From Pseudoscleropodium purum (Eukaryota; Streptophyta; Bryopsida; Hypnales; Brachytheciaceae), in NCBI GenBank assembly GCA_963969395.1, contig OZ017799.1:17114501-17178500 (forward strand): DNA of 64,000 nucleotides, read 5' to 3'. A program made the position numbers and the translations under genes. Below are positions 47,380-59,619 of the stretch, one piece after another. Position 1 is the first letter of the stretch. Each line of letters starts with the position of its first letter. Under the pieces are notes generated by a model that saw nothing but the letters and a program-made list of their open reading frames with translations, made no database searches and was not told the DNA's origin.

Positions 47380-47668
47380 TTAATCCCTAAAGGACCAAGC
47401 TATGTTTTTTTTGGCAACATAGCGAATTTGGGTAGCCCACTACAAATGGAGTTTTAATTATTTTGTACTGAAATTTTCACTAAACATGTGCCTAAGGAAT
47501 AGCTTCAAGGCCTGACAATTTTCATAACTTTTGACTACATGGTCAAAAAATTATTGCATGATATGCAATTTTCTTTGTTCTACGGATAGCTTGGGTAGCT
47601 CAAAAAACTTCTTTAAAAATCACTTTTAAAAAAAAATAAAGATTTGAAATTGGTTCTGTAGGTTTAGG
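47380..47668 (+). mobile_element. TTAA-ended element, truncated copy E
   Basis: The left end TTAATCCCTAAAGGACC (TTAA 47,380-47,383) leads into TATG, GGCAACATAGC, GGTAGCCCACTAC and ATAACTTTTGACTACATGGT as in the other copies. The sequence departs from the family after GAAATTGGTTCTGTAGG, so about two thirds is missing. Confidence 0.55.
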
Positions 47669-48513
47669 GCTGAGGAAACCTACAGGTTTGCATGGTAGCC
47701 AACTGTGCTACCATAAATGTCCTTGTACCAATGCTCCTTTTTGCAAGTGCGAAACTACCTTTAGAAAAGTACTCTCCTACTCTTGGAAATTTATTTGGAT
47801 GGAATTAGGACCTCTATTACCCTTCCTATTTTTTTCATTGGGTTAGCAAAGCACTTACCAACTTCTAGGAATTTAATAATTATTTAGGTGGCAGTTAAGA
47901 CTTTTCTTAGCCTCTCCATTTTCTTCTTGGATTAGCAAAGCAATTCCGCATACATGAGAATTTATTTTGGTGCAATCAGTTTTTTTGGAGTGTCTCTAAT
48001 TGAATAATTGCAAAGGGACTGCAAAGGATTGAAATTTAGCTAAATCAAATCAATGCTAGCTAGATCATGTACATGTAAATAGTTTAAAAAAATAGTTAAA
48101 AAATTATTATATTAATCTTCAATCATAGGTGAACGCTTCTCTCTATTCTTCATTCTTATTCTCTATACAACACTCTCAAAAGATGTCACATCTTTGTGGA
48201 AAAGGACTTTTGATTGGTTCCTTTTTTCTCTCCATACCTTCACTACATTTGGGTCATTTTTTTGTGTGTTTTTATTTTTTTGTTTTGGCTTTTGAAAAAA
48301 AAATGAAGCTTGAAGAGAGCAATGAGTTTAGAGACAATAAGAAATGATGGTCCAAAATAGAAAAAATAAATAAAAAATACACTAAAATTGCAAGGGATTG
48401 GGAGCATGTGAATTGCACTAGACATCTTAGATAATTCATAAAATAAATATTTGAAAATTGAAAAGAAATTAACAACAAAATGAATCCAAACTCGCAATCC
48501 AATGTAGCCAAAA

Positions 48514-49418
48514 TTAACCCCTAAAGTTCCCTGACTATATTTTTGCCAAAAACGCTCTAAAATTGTCATTTCTTGTACAAGTTTCAAATTTTAGAGAAGA
48601 ACATTTTTAGATTCATGTAACCAAAGGATCTTGTAGTAAAATGGTTTGAAAAAATGTGGAAAAAATTTCAGAAATTTTCACCTTGTATTATTAGCATTTG
48701 AAGTGACAAAAATCATTTTTTTACTCTGCAAAAAATTGGTCAGCTACACTTCACAAGGTCACATTTATATGAAATTCTTTTTTAAATGGTGATGCTTCTT
48801 TGAATTCATTCTTCAAGGCATGTTGGCTACATGCTTGAAAAGTTTTAGATCATTTGATGTCATACAATATATAGCAAAATAATAGTAAGTAGAAAGATGT
48901 AGAAAATGATTTAAAATACTAAATTATTAATAATTTATTTATGGAATTGAAAAATTCCAATCCCAATAGTTGTAATGTTATAATAAACAATCTTTACCTA
49001 ATGTTTTTATTTTTTTCCAAAAATATTAAAAATTGAGTTCAATAAAAGACTTCTAAGTGTATTTTGGAGTAGAGAATCCATAATTGCCTGCAAACTAAAA
49101 CACCTCATAACTTTTGACTCATTGACCGAAATGGAATGATTCAAAGCCTTCTGTGTATATATAAATCTAAAAAACCAATTACAAATTTGGATTTTTCCAG
49201 ATCTGCCCGAAATGCCCGAGTTGAAAAACAAATTACATATCAGGCCATAACTTTGATTTATATTTCCAAATGTCTTGAAATTTAGTGCACATGAAAGATA
49301 TTTCTTGTCTATACCTTCTATTAAAATTTGGGCCCAAAATATAGAAATCTCTAGCCACACACACCTACCCAAAATTTCTATGTTGCCAAAAAACCTAGGT
49401 TGGTCATTTGGGGATTAA
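48514..49418 (-). mobile_element. TTAA-ended non-autonomous element, copy F
   Basis: It begins TTAACCCCTAAAGTTCCCTG (48,514) and ends GGTCATTTGGGGATTAA (TTAA 49,415-49,418). The interior is in the reverse orientation (CAAATTTTAGA, AAGTGACAAAAATCATTTTT, TCACAAGGTCACATT, CATAACTTTTGACTCATT). No coding sequence was seen. Confidence 0.65.
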
Positions 49419-49429
49419 CCACATTAGAA

Positions 49430-50520
49430 TGTTATTTTTTCTTTTTAAGAAAATTTTTAAAAATTTGGCCAAAACACTATTCACTATTGAATTTAGATTC
49501 TGAAAGTGGGAGGCAATTCAAATAGGAACCCATTTTTTTCTAATTCTAGGACTTTGCTTCACAATGCTGCTAGTGAATAGTAATGACCAATAAACTTTGA
49601 AAATTTATATTCCCATTTGTTGAAATTTTAAAATCTTAAAACCTCTAAACCATAAAATCTATGAACCTCTAAACTAAAATTTGTAGAGTTATATATTTTT
49701 ATAAATTTATAAACTAATATATTAGAAATTTTGAATTTTTGTTTAACGTATTGACTTAGGGTGGCTCAATGCAAACATTAATTTGAGGATCTAAACTAGT
49801 CATGAACTTTATGTGATTCTTTAAAGTAATTTCTTTCAATAATTATAGTAATTACAAAAATAATAAGAAAAATGAAGATAATAGTGATAAACATCATGCT
49901 ACAATTGATATATATATTCCCTAAGCTCTCTCTAAGAGAGATTTGATAGAAAAAAATTTGAAAGTGTTGTTTTTTAAGCTTTCAAAAAACTACCTTCAAA
50001 TTGTTACAAAAATCACATATTTCACAATTTCGAAGAAAATTGAAATGGAATAAAAAGTAGATTATTGGAGCTCTAATTTTTTGGGTTAAGTTTTAAAACA
50101 TTTAAAATCAATAACTACATGAAAAATTCAAGTCTGACTGATTAGTTCTTTTGGATAGTTTTGGTGATTAACATGATTATTTTTAAAGTTTTACAGTAAA
50201 ATCATTTACTTTAGTTCTCATTTTTCAAAAGAGATACACAATTTGTCTAACTCATGTGAGACATATTTTTCATCCAATGGATGAGAAATCACTCTGAATG
50301 ATGGATGATTGTCATGGCCAAATTATACATGACCATGAGTTTGACTTTGTTGGACTGAACAGGGACGTCAAAGTGACAACAAAAGAGGTGCAAGTTGCAC
50401 CTTGTTGACTGATGTAAAGTCAAAACCCTTTGTAAAAGATGGAGGAATGTTGTACACCACCTGGCTATCAAAGAATTTAACTGCGGAAATTATCCTTTTT
50501 AGTATTCCATACCATGTAAA
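49430..50520. other. AT-rich DNA without recognised features
   Basis: No gene or bounded repeat was recognised. There is a short CTCTCTCTAAGAGAG palindrome near 49,927. A moderately GC-richer stretch at 50,280-50,470 has only short open frames. Confidence 0.4.
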
Positions 50521-50528
50521 TCATTTGC

Positions 50529-51460
50529 TTAACCCCTAAAGGACCATTCTCCCTTCTGGGGACAAATGGGATTTCAGGCAGGTACCCATGGGCTAAATTT
50601 TTGTCGTGATTTTTTTATACTTTTTTTAAAGATAGAAAAACTGATAAGCTTTATGAGAGTATAGTTTTTTTTCACAATCGGTGCCCAGGAATAATAGTTA
50701 TGACCAAATAAGCTCAAACGAGGGGATGGGAGGCGGTCTAGGCAGCAAAAAAATTTGCAAAAATTTGAATTTTTTCTTTAAATATTTTTTTCCTATAGAT
50801 TATATTTTTGTCTATCCGAAAAACTTTGATTCATTTCATTTGGATTTGTTATGAGAAAGTTATGGACATTCTTGTTTTTTAGTAGTTAGAGCATCTTCTT
50901 GAAAAAAATAACTTATAGGATTCATTTCTGAATGCAAATTTTCAAATTTTTTTATTTTGCATGATTTAGTTTACTTGCTAGAAAAATCTCACCATTGGGA
51001 TTAGTGCATTTTAATTCCATCTAAAATATGTGAATATTTTAGATTTTCCTTCTATCTTGTACCTACTTCTACTTAACAATTTTTTTAAGAATGAAAATTA
51101 AGTTTTTTTTTTAATTTCTTTTTTTTTCCCCACACTCTCAACTCAATTCTCCACTATAAAGATTTAAAGCTCAAAATTCTAATAGTGCAAAAAATTTCAG
51201 TCAAAAATTTTCAAAGTCAAAAAATGCAATCTTACAATGTGCTAAAAAACTTGTTTTTTCCATTTTAAATGCAAATATCTTGCAATTTGTGTAGTGAAAA
51301 ATTTTGAAATTTTTTCCTCATTTTTTTACACTAGTGAGGTGTAAGATCCTCCGGTTAGATGTGGAAAAAAAACAATAAAATTTTTTTCACTCTTTGCTAT
51401 AGAAATGGCAGTTTTCAGTGTTTTTGGGCAGAAAAAGGCCTCATTCCTTTAGGAGCACTT
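50529..51460 (+). mobile_element. Diverged TTAA-ended element, subfamily 2, copy H
   Basis: It starts TTAACCCCTAAAGGACC (TTAA 50,529-50,532) and then CATTCTCCCTT with GGGACAAATGGG. The right end CATTCCTTTAGGAGC is degraded. The layout parallels copies A-G (GTTATGACC, CTTTGATTCATTTCATTTGG, AAATGCAAATATCTTGCAAT, GTAAGATCCT) but with much lower identity. A same-subfamily copy starts at 63,636 and a reverse partial copy ends at 5,041. Confidence 0.55.
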
Positions 51461-51720
51461 ATTGGAGGTCAAAGTACTATACAAGACCTCTTCTTTTCAC
51501 ACAAAGTTTTAAAGCTAAATATATACACTTCTAGCTTATGTAGAAGAATTTTCTATCATACATTGGATACTTCATATTTCAAGGCTAGATATCTACACTT
51601 TTGCCTTATATAGAAAGATTCTTTGTCATCCATTCGACACTTGGTACAAGGTTAATCTCATGTGCTATTTTTTTTGGCATCAACAATTCTATAGTAGCTG
51701 GCCCATTTTTTTATCATCAA

Positions 51721-51745
51721 CCCCCCACCCCCACCCCCACCCCCT
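51721..51745 (-). repeat. C-rich tract, G-quadruplex potential on minus strand
   Basis: Four or more runs of five or six cytosines separated by single A residues lie on the + strand, so the minus strand can form a G-quadruplex. It is similar in composition to the + strand tract at 2,309-2,346. Confidence 0.55.
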
Positions 51746-52357
51746 ATTCTCTTCCTAATCAACATGAGATGAGCAATGATTAATTATGGCACAATTTCCA
51801 ATGTAGTTGTGGTGCATTACTATTAGCTACGAGACTCACAACATTACAACCAACTCTTGGTTGATTTTGCAATCAACCTATGGTCAAAAATAGAAAGGTC
51901 TATATCACCATTATAAGTCAAAGAGAATCTTCCACTAAAATATTCATAATATTAATGTTCTATGTAATTAAATTTAGGAAAAATATAAAATCCTTCCAAA
52001 CTCTAATTTTGTACATGGGAAAAATTACAAATTCAAAAAACTTGCACTCCACATCTGCATAATTGCTGAAGTAGTTGGAAATGGGTTGGCTACCCTCATA
52101 TAATTCTACCAGTGGTTCAGTGTGCATGTCCGTGATGAATCAAGTAAAACCCAACAAATGGAGCCCTCACGGAATTGTTCCTCCCATGAACATGTAACTT
52201 GTCCCTGGAGACTGATCCAAGCGGAACTTGTATAGTACAGTCCTTGCCTCTAGAGGTGACAAATTGAAAAAGTCTACAACAACCCCACAGCATCAAATTT
52301 GTGCTTTAAAATTGACACCTTTCTCAAATTTTTGGGGAAGGAACCATAATAGAAAGG

Positions 52358-52576
52358 CTAGCCTTTCTTGTACAGTGACACTGTTATAAGAATAATTTGT
52401 GTTACAGTGGCCCACATTTCATAGGCAAGTTTGCCTACTAACAGTGACAGGAGAATTGATTCATGGGAAGCGCAGGCTCTCTTATCTTGAAGTTCAAGAA
52501 TGTTATGACCTTCCTCTGGTTTTTGGTTTTTGAGTGACAACTTCTTGCTAAGGCTTTTTGTTGTTGGAAATGACAA
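52358..52576 (-). other. Open frame of 72 codons, unrecognised
   Basis: The minus-strand frame contains KNQKPEEGHNILELQDKRAC and a hydrophobic C-terminus, and is more balanced in composition than neighbouring frames. The interval 52,080-52,570 is GC-richer than its flanks. No splice-linked partners or family are recognised; it may be an exon remnant or chance. Confidence 0.2.
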
Positions 52577-53883
52577 CTTTGTAATTGCTTCTTGTTTCTA
52601 CAGTCTTATTTTTTTTACAGACACTTGTTTCTATATCAAATTTTCAAGTACCAAGGAAACGAGTTAGAAAATATTATAGTGTGCAAAATAAAAATTTGTA
52701 TGAGCATAAAGATTTTGCTTTCAGTAAATGAGAAGAAAAAGTCATCAACACTAAATTGGTAGGGTTTTTTTTTATGGCACAACACTTTTATGTATACATC
52801 TTCAAAGTTGATGAACTCTATTGGAACTTTTGTCATTGCAAGTCTCATTTATGTCTTTAAAGTCTCAAGAGTCAAAGTACACTTTGAAGATGACTTAATG
52901 AGAGGTATCATTCTACATCATATTCCGCATTATTAACATGGCTCTTATTTTATTTACAAGACCAAAATCTTGATAGACCCTTCAAAGTGCATAGTTGAAT
53001 TGAATAAAATAGAATGTATATTTGCAAAACTTGAGTGCCTAGTTCTTTGAAAGATGGGTTTAGTTTCTAATCAACACTTAACGCATGTAGAAAGAGGATA
53101 TTAGAGAAGGCAAGAAGGGGTATCAATGAATAATGAGATATTTGGTGCTTTGAGGGAGAAAGGCCAAAGTACAAAGGTCATCTTTATTGAAATCTTATTT
53201 TTGAAATGAAGACTTTTGGCAAAATTTTGTTTTTCACTTAGAATACTTGCTTCATAAGTTTAGATTAAATATAATCTTAAACAATTTTTTGAATGTGCAT
53301 TGCATATACATAGTGGTACAAATAGGATGGCTTACCTTCATATGTATGATGATTTTTTGCTCTTAACATGCATTAGGAAAAAAATGAGCCTTAAAAAGGG
53401 CTGTGAGTCCTCGATAGTAGGGAATGAGCAAGAAATGCAAGCCAAAAAAAAAGCGCAACTTTTTTTTTGCCAACAAACTATAGGGTTGGATTAGTGCGGG
53501 ACAATTCAATTATAATATTATTGAAATATTAGAATTAAAAAATAATAATATTAAAATTAATACAAAGTTACAAAATTTTCAAATTTGATGTAGCATGAAT
53601 GCAACCATGTCAAACTACCCTTTTCCAGATTATTATTTTAATATTAAATTAATTATTTGTAATTATTATTTAAATATTTAATATTTAATTTTATCATCTT
53701 ATTATTTTAATGCTGAATTTTGGCCACTGTTCCTTACAGGGTTGCAAGTTCTATTGTTAGGAACTCTTCAAAGGGAAGCAGTTCCTTTGAGGGCTGATTT
53801 TTTTCCTAATGTTAATAGCAAATGTCAATCATTACACAACGATTTTCCAATGCAACAATCCTTCCAGCATTTGACTCTATGAT

Positions 53884-54290
53884 GTCTCTTTAAATTTGAA
53901 ATTCTTCATAACTTTGTATTAGGACTTTGTCATTGTGACTTTCAATAGTACTCCACTTTATGCATATTTCTTTAAGTTTGAAATTCTTCATAACTTTATA
54001 TTAGAGCTTTGTCATTGTGACTCTCAATAGCATTCCACTTTATGCATGCTTCTTTAAACTTGAAATTCTTCTTCATAACTTTGTATTGGAGCTTTGTAAT
54101 TGTCATTGTAACTCTCAATAGCACTCCACTTTATGCATGCTTCTTTAAACTTGAAATTCTTCTTCATAACTTTGTATTGGAGCTTTGTAATTGTCATTGT
54201 AACTCTCAATAGCACTCCACTTTATGCATGTCTCTTTAAACTTGAAATTCTTCTTCATAACTTTGTATTGGAGCTTCATCCTTGTGAGAG
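53884..54290 (+). repeat. Tandem repeat, five units of 82-91 bp
   Basis: The word TCTTTAAA(C/T)TTGAAATTCTT recurs at about 53,886, 53,968, 54,050, 54,141 and 54,232. Each unit continues with CATAACTTTGTATT, GAGCTTTGT, CATTGT.ACTCTCAATAGCA and CTCCACTTTATGCATG. The first two units are 82 bp; the later ones are 91 bp because of an added TTC and a duplicated TTGTCATTG segment. The sequence following the array (GAAGTCTCAAGAATCAAAG, GATGACTTAATG) is related to 52,855-52,905. Confidence 0.75.
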
Positions 54291-54479
54291 TCTCACACGT
54301 ACTTCTGAAGTCTCAAGAATCAAAGCTACATTGTAAAGATGACTTAATGTAATTCTAAATTGATATGAACAATCTCAAGGGTATTGGGGATATTAGATTG
54401 ACTTATTCAAGAGGAAGAGACAAAGAGAAGCGACAAGGCCTACAGGGAGTAAAGGTAGAGGGATCAAGTACTCGGGATA

Positions 54480-55576
54480 CTTTTTGCGTTTTGAGGTGTT
54501 TCAGAATGAAACTATAAATTTTTGGGTTTCATACAGGCCACCATCATTTGGGGGGGGGAGGTCACGGGACACCTAAATCCTCAAATCAGACAATGAAATT
54601 TATGCCTTGCATCATACAGATTATGGCAGGTCTTGGTTGACACATATGTTATCCACAACACAAGTAGGAGCACTGACTTCGGGATCTTCGCTTCCCTGGA
54701 AGTCTAAATTTAGAATATAGTGATAAAGCACATGACAAGGAGCGCTACAGGACTTAAAGTGATAAGCATCCAACGAAGACTGCGTCCACTGCTGACGACT
54801 CCTCTCGCGTTGTCAAGACACTCACCTTGCTATTTGCACAACTTCCAAAAGATGTAGCCATGAGGATTCCGAACAACACCTAAAGAGATAATTAGATCTC
54901 AGTTGTTCACACGACATTACCGGTATCGCAAAGTTCTTCAGCCTGGGGATAATTTCTGAAACCAATGTATCATGGTTTTTCAGCGTTCCACCTGCCTTTT
55001 AGATTCAACATGTGAGTCACAGGAGAGCAGTGAAACAAAGACAAATGAGGTCAGTAAGTCGGGGCATTTCCTTAAAAAGTTGTGCCAATTCAGAGTCCAG
55101 AATTCATCAGCAAACATTGGCGTGCAGGACTCAAATCTTTACAGATGACAGGGAGATGGGAGGATGTCAAGATGATGTCTCTCCCACGCCTGCGATGTTC
55201 TCAATTACAATACCGAATGCAACATAGTAAATCACTCAGGGAGGCTTGAAGCTTTTATCTAACTATTTAAAAGTACAGATTGAAAATAGTATACAGTCCG
55301 AAAAGCTACAAGCAGAGCCCAAAATAAGGCGAAGAAACAATGCCAAACCCTGAAGGTCGAATCTGCCTACTCTAGACCCCACTACTGATCGAATGTTCTG
55401 AGCTTTTTTATCACACAAGGAGATCATTAACAAGCAATCACACACAATCTTTTTGTGTCTCTCGCAGCTTCATTGCATGAAGCCCATCGCACACAAATCG
55501 GTCTATATCGGTATTTCGACAACCAAGATAATACACTGCCACCCTCTCACCTCGAAACCCTACATCCTTGCCAGCC
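54480..55576. other. Region downstream of NF-YC, no recognised gene
   Basis: The 3' UTR of the minus-strand NF-YC gene should occupy the upper part. Composition is intermediate and largely unique. Open frames on both strands are under 75 codons and unrecognised. A G run lies at about 54,550. Confidence 0.35.
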
Positions 55577-56827
55577 TCAATTGTTGGGCGGCATGCCAGG
55601 TTGCTGATTCGGCGGCATTTGAGAAGGTGGCTGCTGCCACATCTGTTGCATCGGCGCTTGCTGTGGCATGTACTGCATTGGCGGGCGCTGCGGTTGATAC
55701 ATGTTGGGGTCCATCGACATAGCCGGCCTTGCCACCATCATGGGGTTGCCCATCATGGCAGGGGAGCCCATGGCCGCTTGCGGAACTGGACCTTGCGGGG
55801 TCTGCACATAGTAAACGCCTTCGTAGCTGACAGGACTCCCCACGGGCATCGCGCCACGGGGAACGCCGAGACCGTCTTCCTTGTTGAGCTCGTCGCGCGG
55901 CACAATGTCAACCAGAAAGTCGAAGATATCGGTGCGAGTAATGGCAGCCGCAATGTCGTTCTTCTGCAATGTGCGCCGCTTGTTCTCTTCTGTGTGAATC
56001 CATGATCTGAGGGTGAGTTCCAGGATGAACATCTCACAGGCCTTTGCAAAGAGAACGGGAGCTTCGGCGGAGATCATTCTCACGTCCTCGTCCGCCTTCA
56101 TGATCTTCTTAATTCGTGCGAGTGGCAGTTGGTGATTCTTGAAGTCGTTTACCTGCCAATTAACAATCATCAGAAAAATGGCATAAAATAGTTTTAAAAA
56201 TTACGAACTACATAGAAACTTATATCTACAGTGTTACTAATGCACGCATTGCACCCTATCCACCCCGCCTGTATGTTCCACTTTGAAATGCCATGCACTT
56301 CATGTCCGCTAATTTCACACAAATTGATTCCATGATTATCCAGCCAAGAAGATTCGCAGTCAGTGCGCAACCAACCACAATGCATTAACTAAAATGTGAG
56401 GAAATCCAAAACCTCAAGGGAATGCCAAAAGTTTGAGTCAAAGCTCGACCTGCTCAATCTCACTCATCTGGTTCGCCCAGAACATTTGCAACTGCTGTTG
56501 ATGTTGCTGCTGAAGGTGCTGGTAACTAAGCTGCGCCTGCTGCTGTTGCGCAAGAGCTGTCGGATAAGCACCCGGAGACTGCCCTTGAATCTGTCCTTGG
56601 GGTGGTGACGTATCCGAACCTCCTGCGAGTTGAGACGGTGAGGCCTGGTATTGTTGTTGCTGCATACCGAGGTTCTGTGCGTACTGCATCTGAGGCTGCT
56701 GCTGTGCCATCATACTGCTCATTGCCTGTTGCTGATGTTGTTGCTGCTGCTGTTGTTGCTGCTGCTGCTGCTGCACCTCCTGTTGCTGCTGAGCCTGCTG
56801 CTGCGCTAATTGTTGATGGTTCTCCAT
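55577..56827 (-). CDS. NF-YC: NF-YC (CCAAT-box factor subunit C, HAP5-type)
   Basis: This is a subunit of the NF-Y trimer that binds CCAAT boxes and, in plants, partners with CO/CCT-domain and bZIP proteins. Exons 56,827-56,450 and 56,152-55,577 are joined in phase 0 (GAG CAG|GTCGAG ... GGCAG|GTAAAC), giving 317 residues. The N-terminus (1-126) is Gln-rich, with a run of twelve Gln near 19-30, and ends in the conserved [12 protein letters not shown]. Exon 2 starts with [20 protein letters not shown] and holds the whole histone-fold domain (about 127-212), including [42 protein letters not shown] and [15 protein letters not shown]. The C-terminal third is Gly/Pro/Met/Gln-rich and ends PGMPPNN. 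NF-YC identity is very secure; the ATG is supported by the Gln-rich start and by no upstream in-frame ATG nearby. Confidence 0.96.
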
Positions 56828-58300
56828 GATCGATAACTCGACAGAAGCTAATTCAACTGCAAGACTGTAATTTGGAGCTTCTCTTGTCGCGTGATGTTAA
56901 ACTTTCGTTTGCTCCCAGTCCCTGAAAGAGTACTTGTGCATATGGCGAGATTGAATATCAATATATCCAGGCACACGAGAGTGCAAAGTTACTCAGTAAT
57001 ACCTTTAATCTACTACCGACCTCTTGAGTCGCGTACTATGTAGACAGTTCAACTTCCCGATCCAACTCAAACACTAAACGCTGTTCAAGTATGCCGTCCC
57101 TCGGAATTCAGTGCTACCAGAAGCCGCACTAAGTAACTTCTATTTTTATTTTTTATTTTTTATTTTTCAGTAATGCGTAAGCGTGAATAGTGTCGACAAA
57201 TTGGCAGTTACTACTGCAATGGATTTCCGGCGCAGAAGATCCACCTGAAAGGCAGCTCTAGCGCTTGCCGGACGTACAAGATTCCGCAACTAAATCTCAC
57301 AGTTCAAACCGACAAAACTGCAACGGAAACCGGTCTATCAGGCTCGTAATGTCACTGGAAAACTACTCTATTGCTAATCAGGCTACAAACTTAAAGAGTA
57401 CCGTAGTGGCAACTGCATATATCAGCTGCTTTGTGTTCTCGACGAATTGGTTGAAAGAAAAGTCAAGTCTACACTTAACTTTTCTCATATTAAAGATCCT
57501 GCCATTTCCGACCACCTCGGACGGTCTTCTTCCTACAACAACCGTCTGAATACCTCACTCACCACTCCTACAACACAAACTGCAAGAACCTGCAAGAACT
57601 CCACATCCGACGTCTTTATCGGTAAACAAAAAAGCTCCACAACTACCGCTCGCCCCGACCGTCTCTCGCCTCCTTCCCACGCGCCATCACATCGGCCTCA
57701 CGGACAGTAATAATCGACGACTCACAGCCCCGAGGGACGTTGCTGCTGCCAGAACCGCCCGGCCGCCTCACGCCATGATGACACTGGAGAGGTCAAGCCA
57801 CTCGCAACAACACACAATGAACAATGAATTACAAGAAGCGCAGTCTGTGAGCCCTCCCCGCCACACCTTCGATCCCTCGCCGTGTTAAAGTAGCCAAGAG
57901 CGCTGCCGCCCGAGAGTTCCAGACTGAAGAGAATTGGCGCTCGAATCGTGTCATGGCGCTTTCATGGTATAAGCTTAGCAACGACGAGCGAGAGCGCGAG
58001 CAAGCAAGCAAGCGAAAGGCAAGCGATAACGCGGCGATAGGTAAGGCGGGGGGAGGTGGAAGGGAGAGGAAGGGCGTAGATGGGGTTCCCGTCACCGAGT
58101 GCAAGAAAGAGACGAAGCGGCCGGGGGCCTCTTTACCTTGGACGGGCAAGGGCCAGGGCCAGGCAACAACAATCAGGACTGTTCTGCCAAAAGGCCAAAG
58201 CGAAGCTCGCTGTTGGATAAGAGCCTTATCCCCGCCCTACTGGTCGCGTTCTCCGGATTCTCAGCCGTCGATTCCACCCGTCATCTGTGGCCGTTGAATG
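56828..58300 (-). promoter_or_regulatory. Probable NF-YC leader with ~1.2-kb 5' UTR intron
   Basis: Upstream of the ATG a strong acceptor (CTCTTTCAG|GGACTG, exon resuming at 56,921) implies a leader intron. The best donor I see is CCAAG|GTAAAG at 58,137/58,136, within a GC-rich CpG-containing island (about 57,700-58,520) that would be the promoter region. A TTTTA-type run lies at 57,141-57,168 inside the putative intron. The island could also drive a plus-strand transcript. Donor choice is uncertain. Confidence 0.4.
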
Positions 58301-58700
58301 GTCGGCCGAGGTGGCAGGGGGACCGGGGCGCGGGTGGGGAGGATGGTAAGGGACACCCGGGATTGGGCCACCCGGGCGGGGGGCAACCAGTATGGGGGAT
58401 TACCGCCATCACGCGCTCCCCCGCTTCCGTTCGCACGAGAAAATTTTGGATTTGGAGGCGCGGGCGCGGGCGCCGGGCTGGATGGCCAGGCCGGGTTCGG
58501 AGACTGCCATCTCTTAGCTTTTCCGAGATTCATAGTTTTGATACTTCGCGCTCATTGGTTCTGGGAAATTCAGGGCGATTGCGTTGGACTCTGAATTTCA
58601 TCGATATATGGTTTTCGTCGAAATGGACCCATTTCCAGGTTTTTGTTTAGAATGTCAAAGTGTCTTTAATATCCCAGGAAGGACGCCGCCCCGGCCCCAC
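58300..58700. other. GC-rich island edge, no supported gene
   Basis: This is a very GC-rich stretch (runs of G and CCCGGG/GGGCGG) with overlapping long frames on both strands. They read as Pro/Arg/Gly low-complexity translations and are best explained by base composition. It probably belongs to the NF-YC promoter or to a divergent non-coding transcript. Confidence 0.35.
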
Positions 58701-58704
58701 GAGA

Positions 58705-59610
58705 AAGGTAGTCATCAAAATACTACTATTATTGGAAGAATAGTTGTATTTGTTGTTTCTAATAGTGTGTCTTAAACCCTTAGCCACAACCAAAATGAAA
58801 GTAAAACTAAATTTCTAGTTTTTTCATTTATGAAAAATTTGAAATTCAATATTTTATGCAATGAGATTTTGAATGCCACAAAACAAAGCTTGTGTACCCT
58901 TTCTCATAGAGAGCTTTCCAACAATACCAAAAATACAACAAAGGGATGCATGGTTCTAAAGATCTCATTGTAACAAACAAACAAAGCAAAAGCAAAATAA
59001 AACAAAACAAAACAACCGACCTCATTGAAGATAGTTTGATAGTGAAGTTAATAATGAAGTCATCCATTAGACCTTTTAAATCCATAGCAATCCTACAAGG
59101 TGAATTTTGAAAGGACAAGACCTATCACCAAGGTACTTTGTTAAAATGATTGTTTAACCAATAGATGCATTTTTCATTTCTACTAGTGTGCCCCATGCCA
59201 TTGCCAAGGTCAAAACAAAAGAATTTTTTTTTTAAATTCTCAATTTTTTTAATTCATAAAAACTTCAGAACTCAATGACTTTCACACCCTAGGTCGAAAA
59301 CACTACAAAACCAAGTTTGTGCACCCATCCTTGCCAAGGGCTTTTCGACGATATCCAACATGTGGTTGGGAGAGTGGGAGATTTCAACGTCACAAACAAA
59401 CAAAACAAAACAAAACAACCTAACTTAATAAGAGGATAATGATTTGTAAAGTCATTTATTGACCATTTTTTGGCTCGCACGACTTTAAAAGGATAATCAT
59501 GGAAGGATAAGTCCTCCCACCAAGGTTGTCACCAAAATAGTGTAATTATTTGATTAGTAGGTGCATTCTTTATATTTACTCTAAGAATGAAATCATCTAG
59601 AAGATCTTCA
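58705..59610 (-). repeat. Reverse GTTTGTTTTG-family repeats with GCATTCTT units
   Basis: Reverse copies of the 40.6-kb family lie at about 58,770-59,040 and 59,200-59,440 (CAAAACAAAGCTTGTG, GAGAGCTTTCCAACAATACC, CAAACAAACAAAGC). They are interleaved with three AGTCA(C/T)CAAAAT...ATGCATT units (58,705-58,780, 59,130-59,200, 59,520-59,600). The regular alternation suggests that the two motifs belong to one composite repeat of about 420 bp, present here as a tandem pair. Confidence 0.55.
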
Positions 59611-59619
59611 AGGTCTACA

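Noticed and set aside
53884..54290. CRISPR-like array
   Set aside because: Whole units are tandemly repeated with no unique spacers between short constant repeats, and the context is a plant nuclear genome.
55568..56005. 145-codon plus-strand His/Arg-rich frame
   Set aside because: It is antisense to the NF-YC histone-fold exon.
58099..58650. 183-codon plus-strand frame in the GC island
   Set aside because: Translation is Gly/Arg/Pro low complexity, overlapping frames on the other strand are similar, and it sits where the NF-YC promoter and leader are expected.
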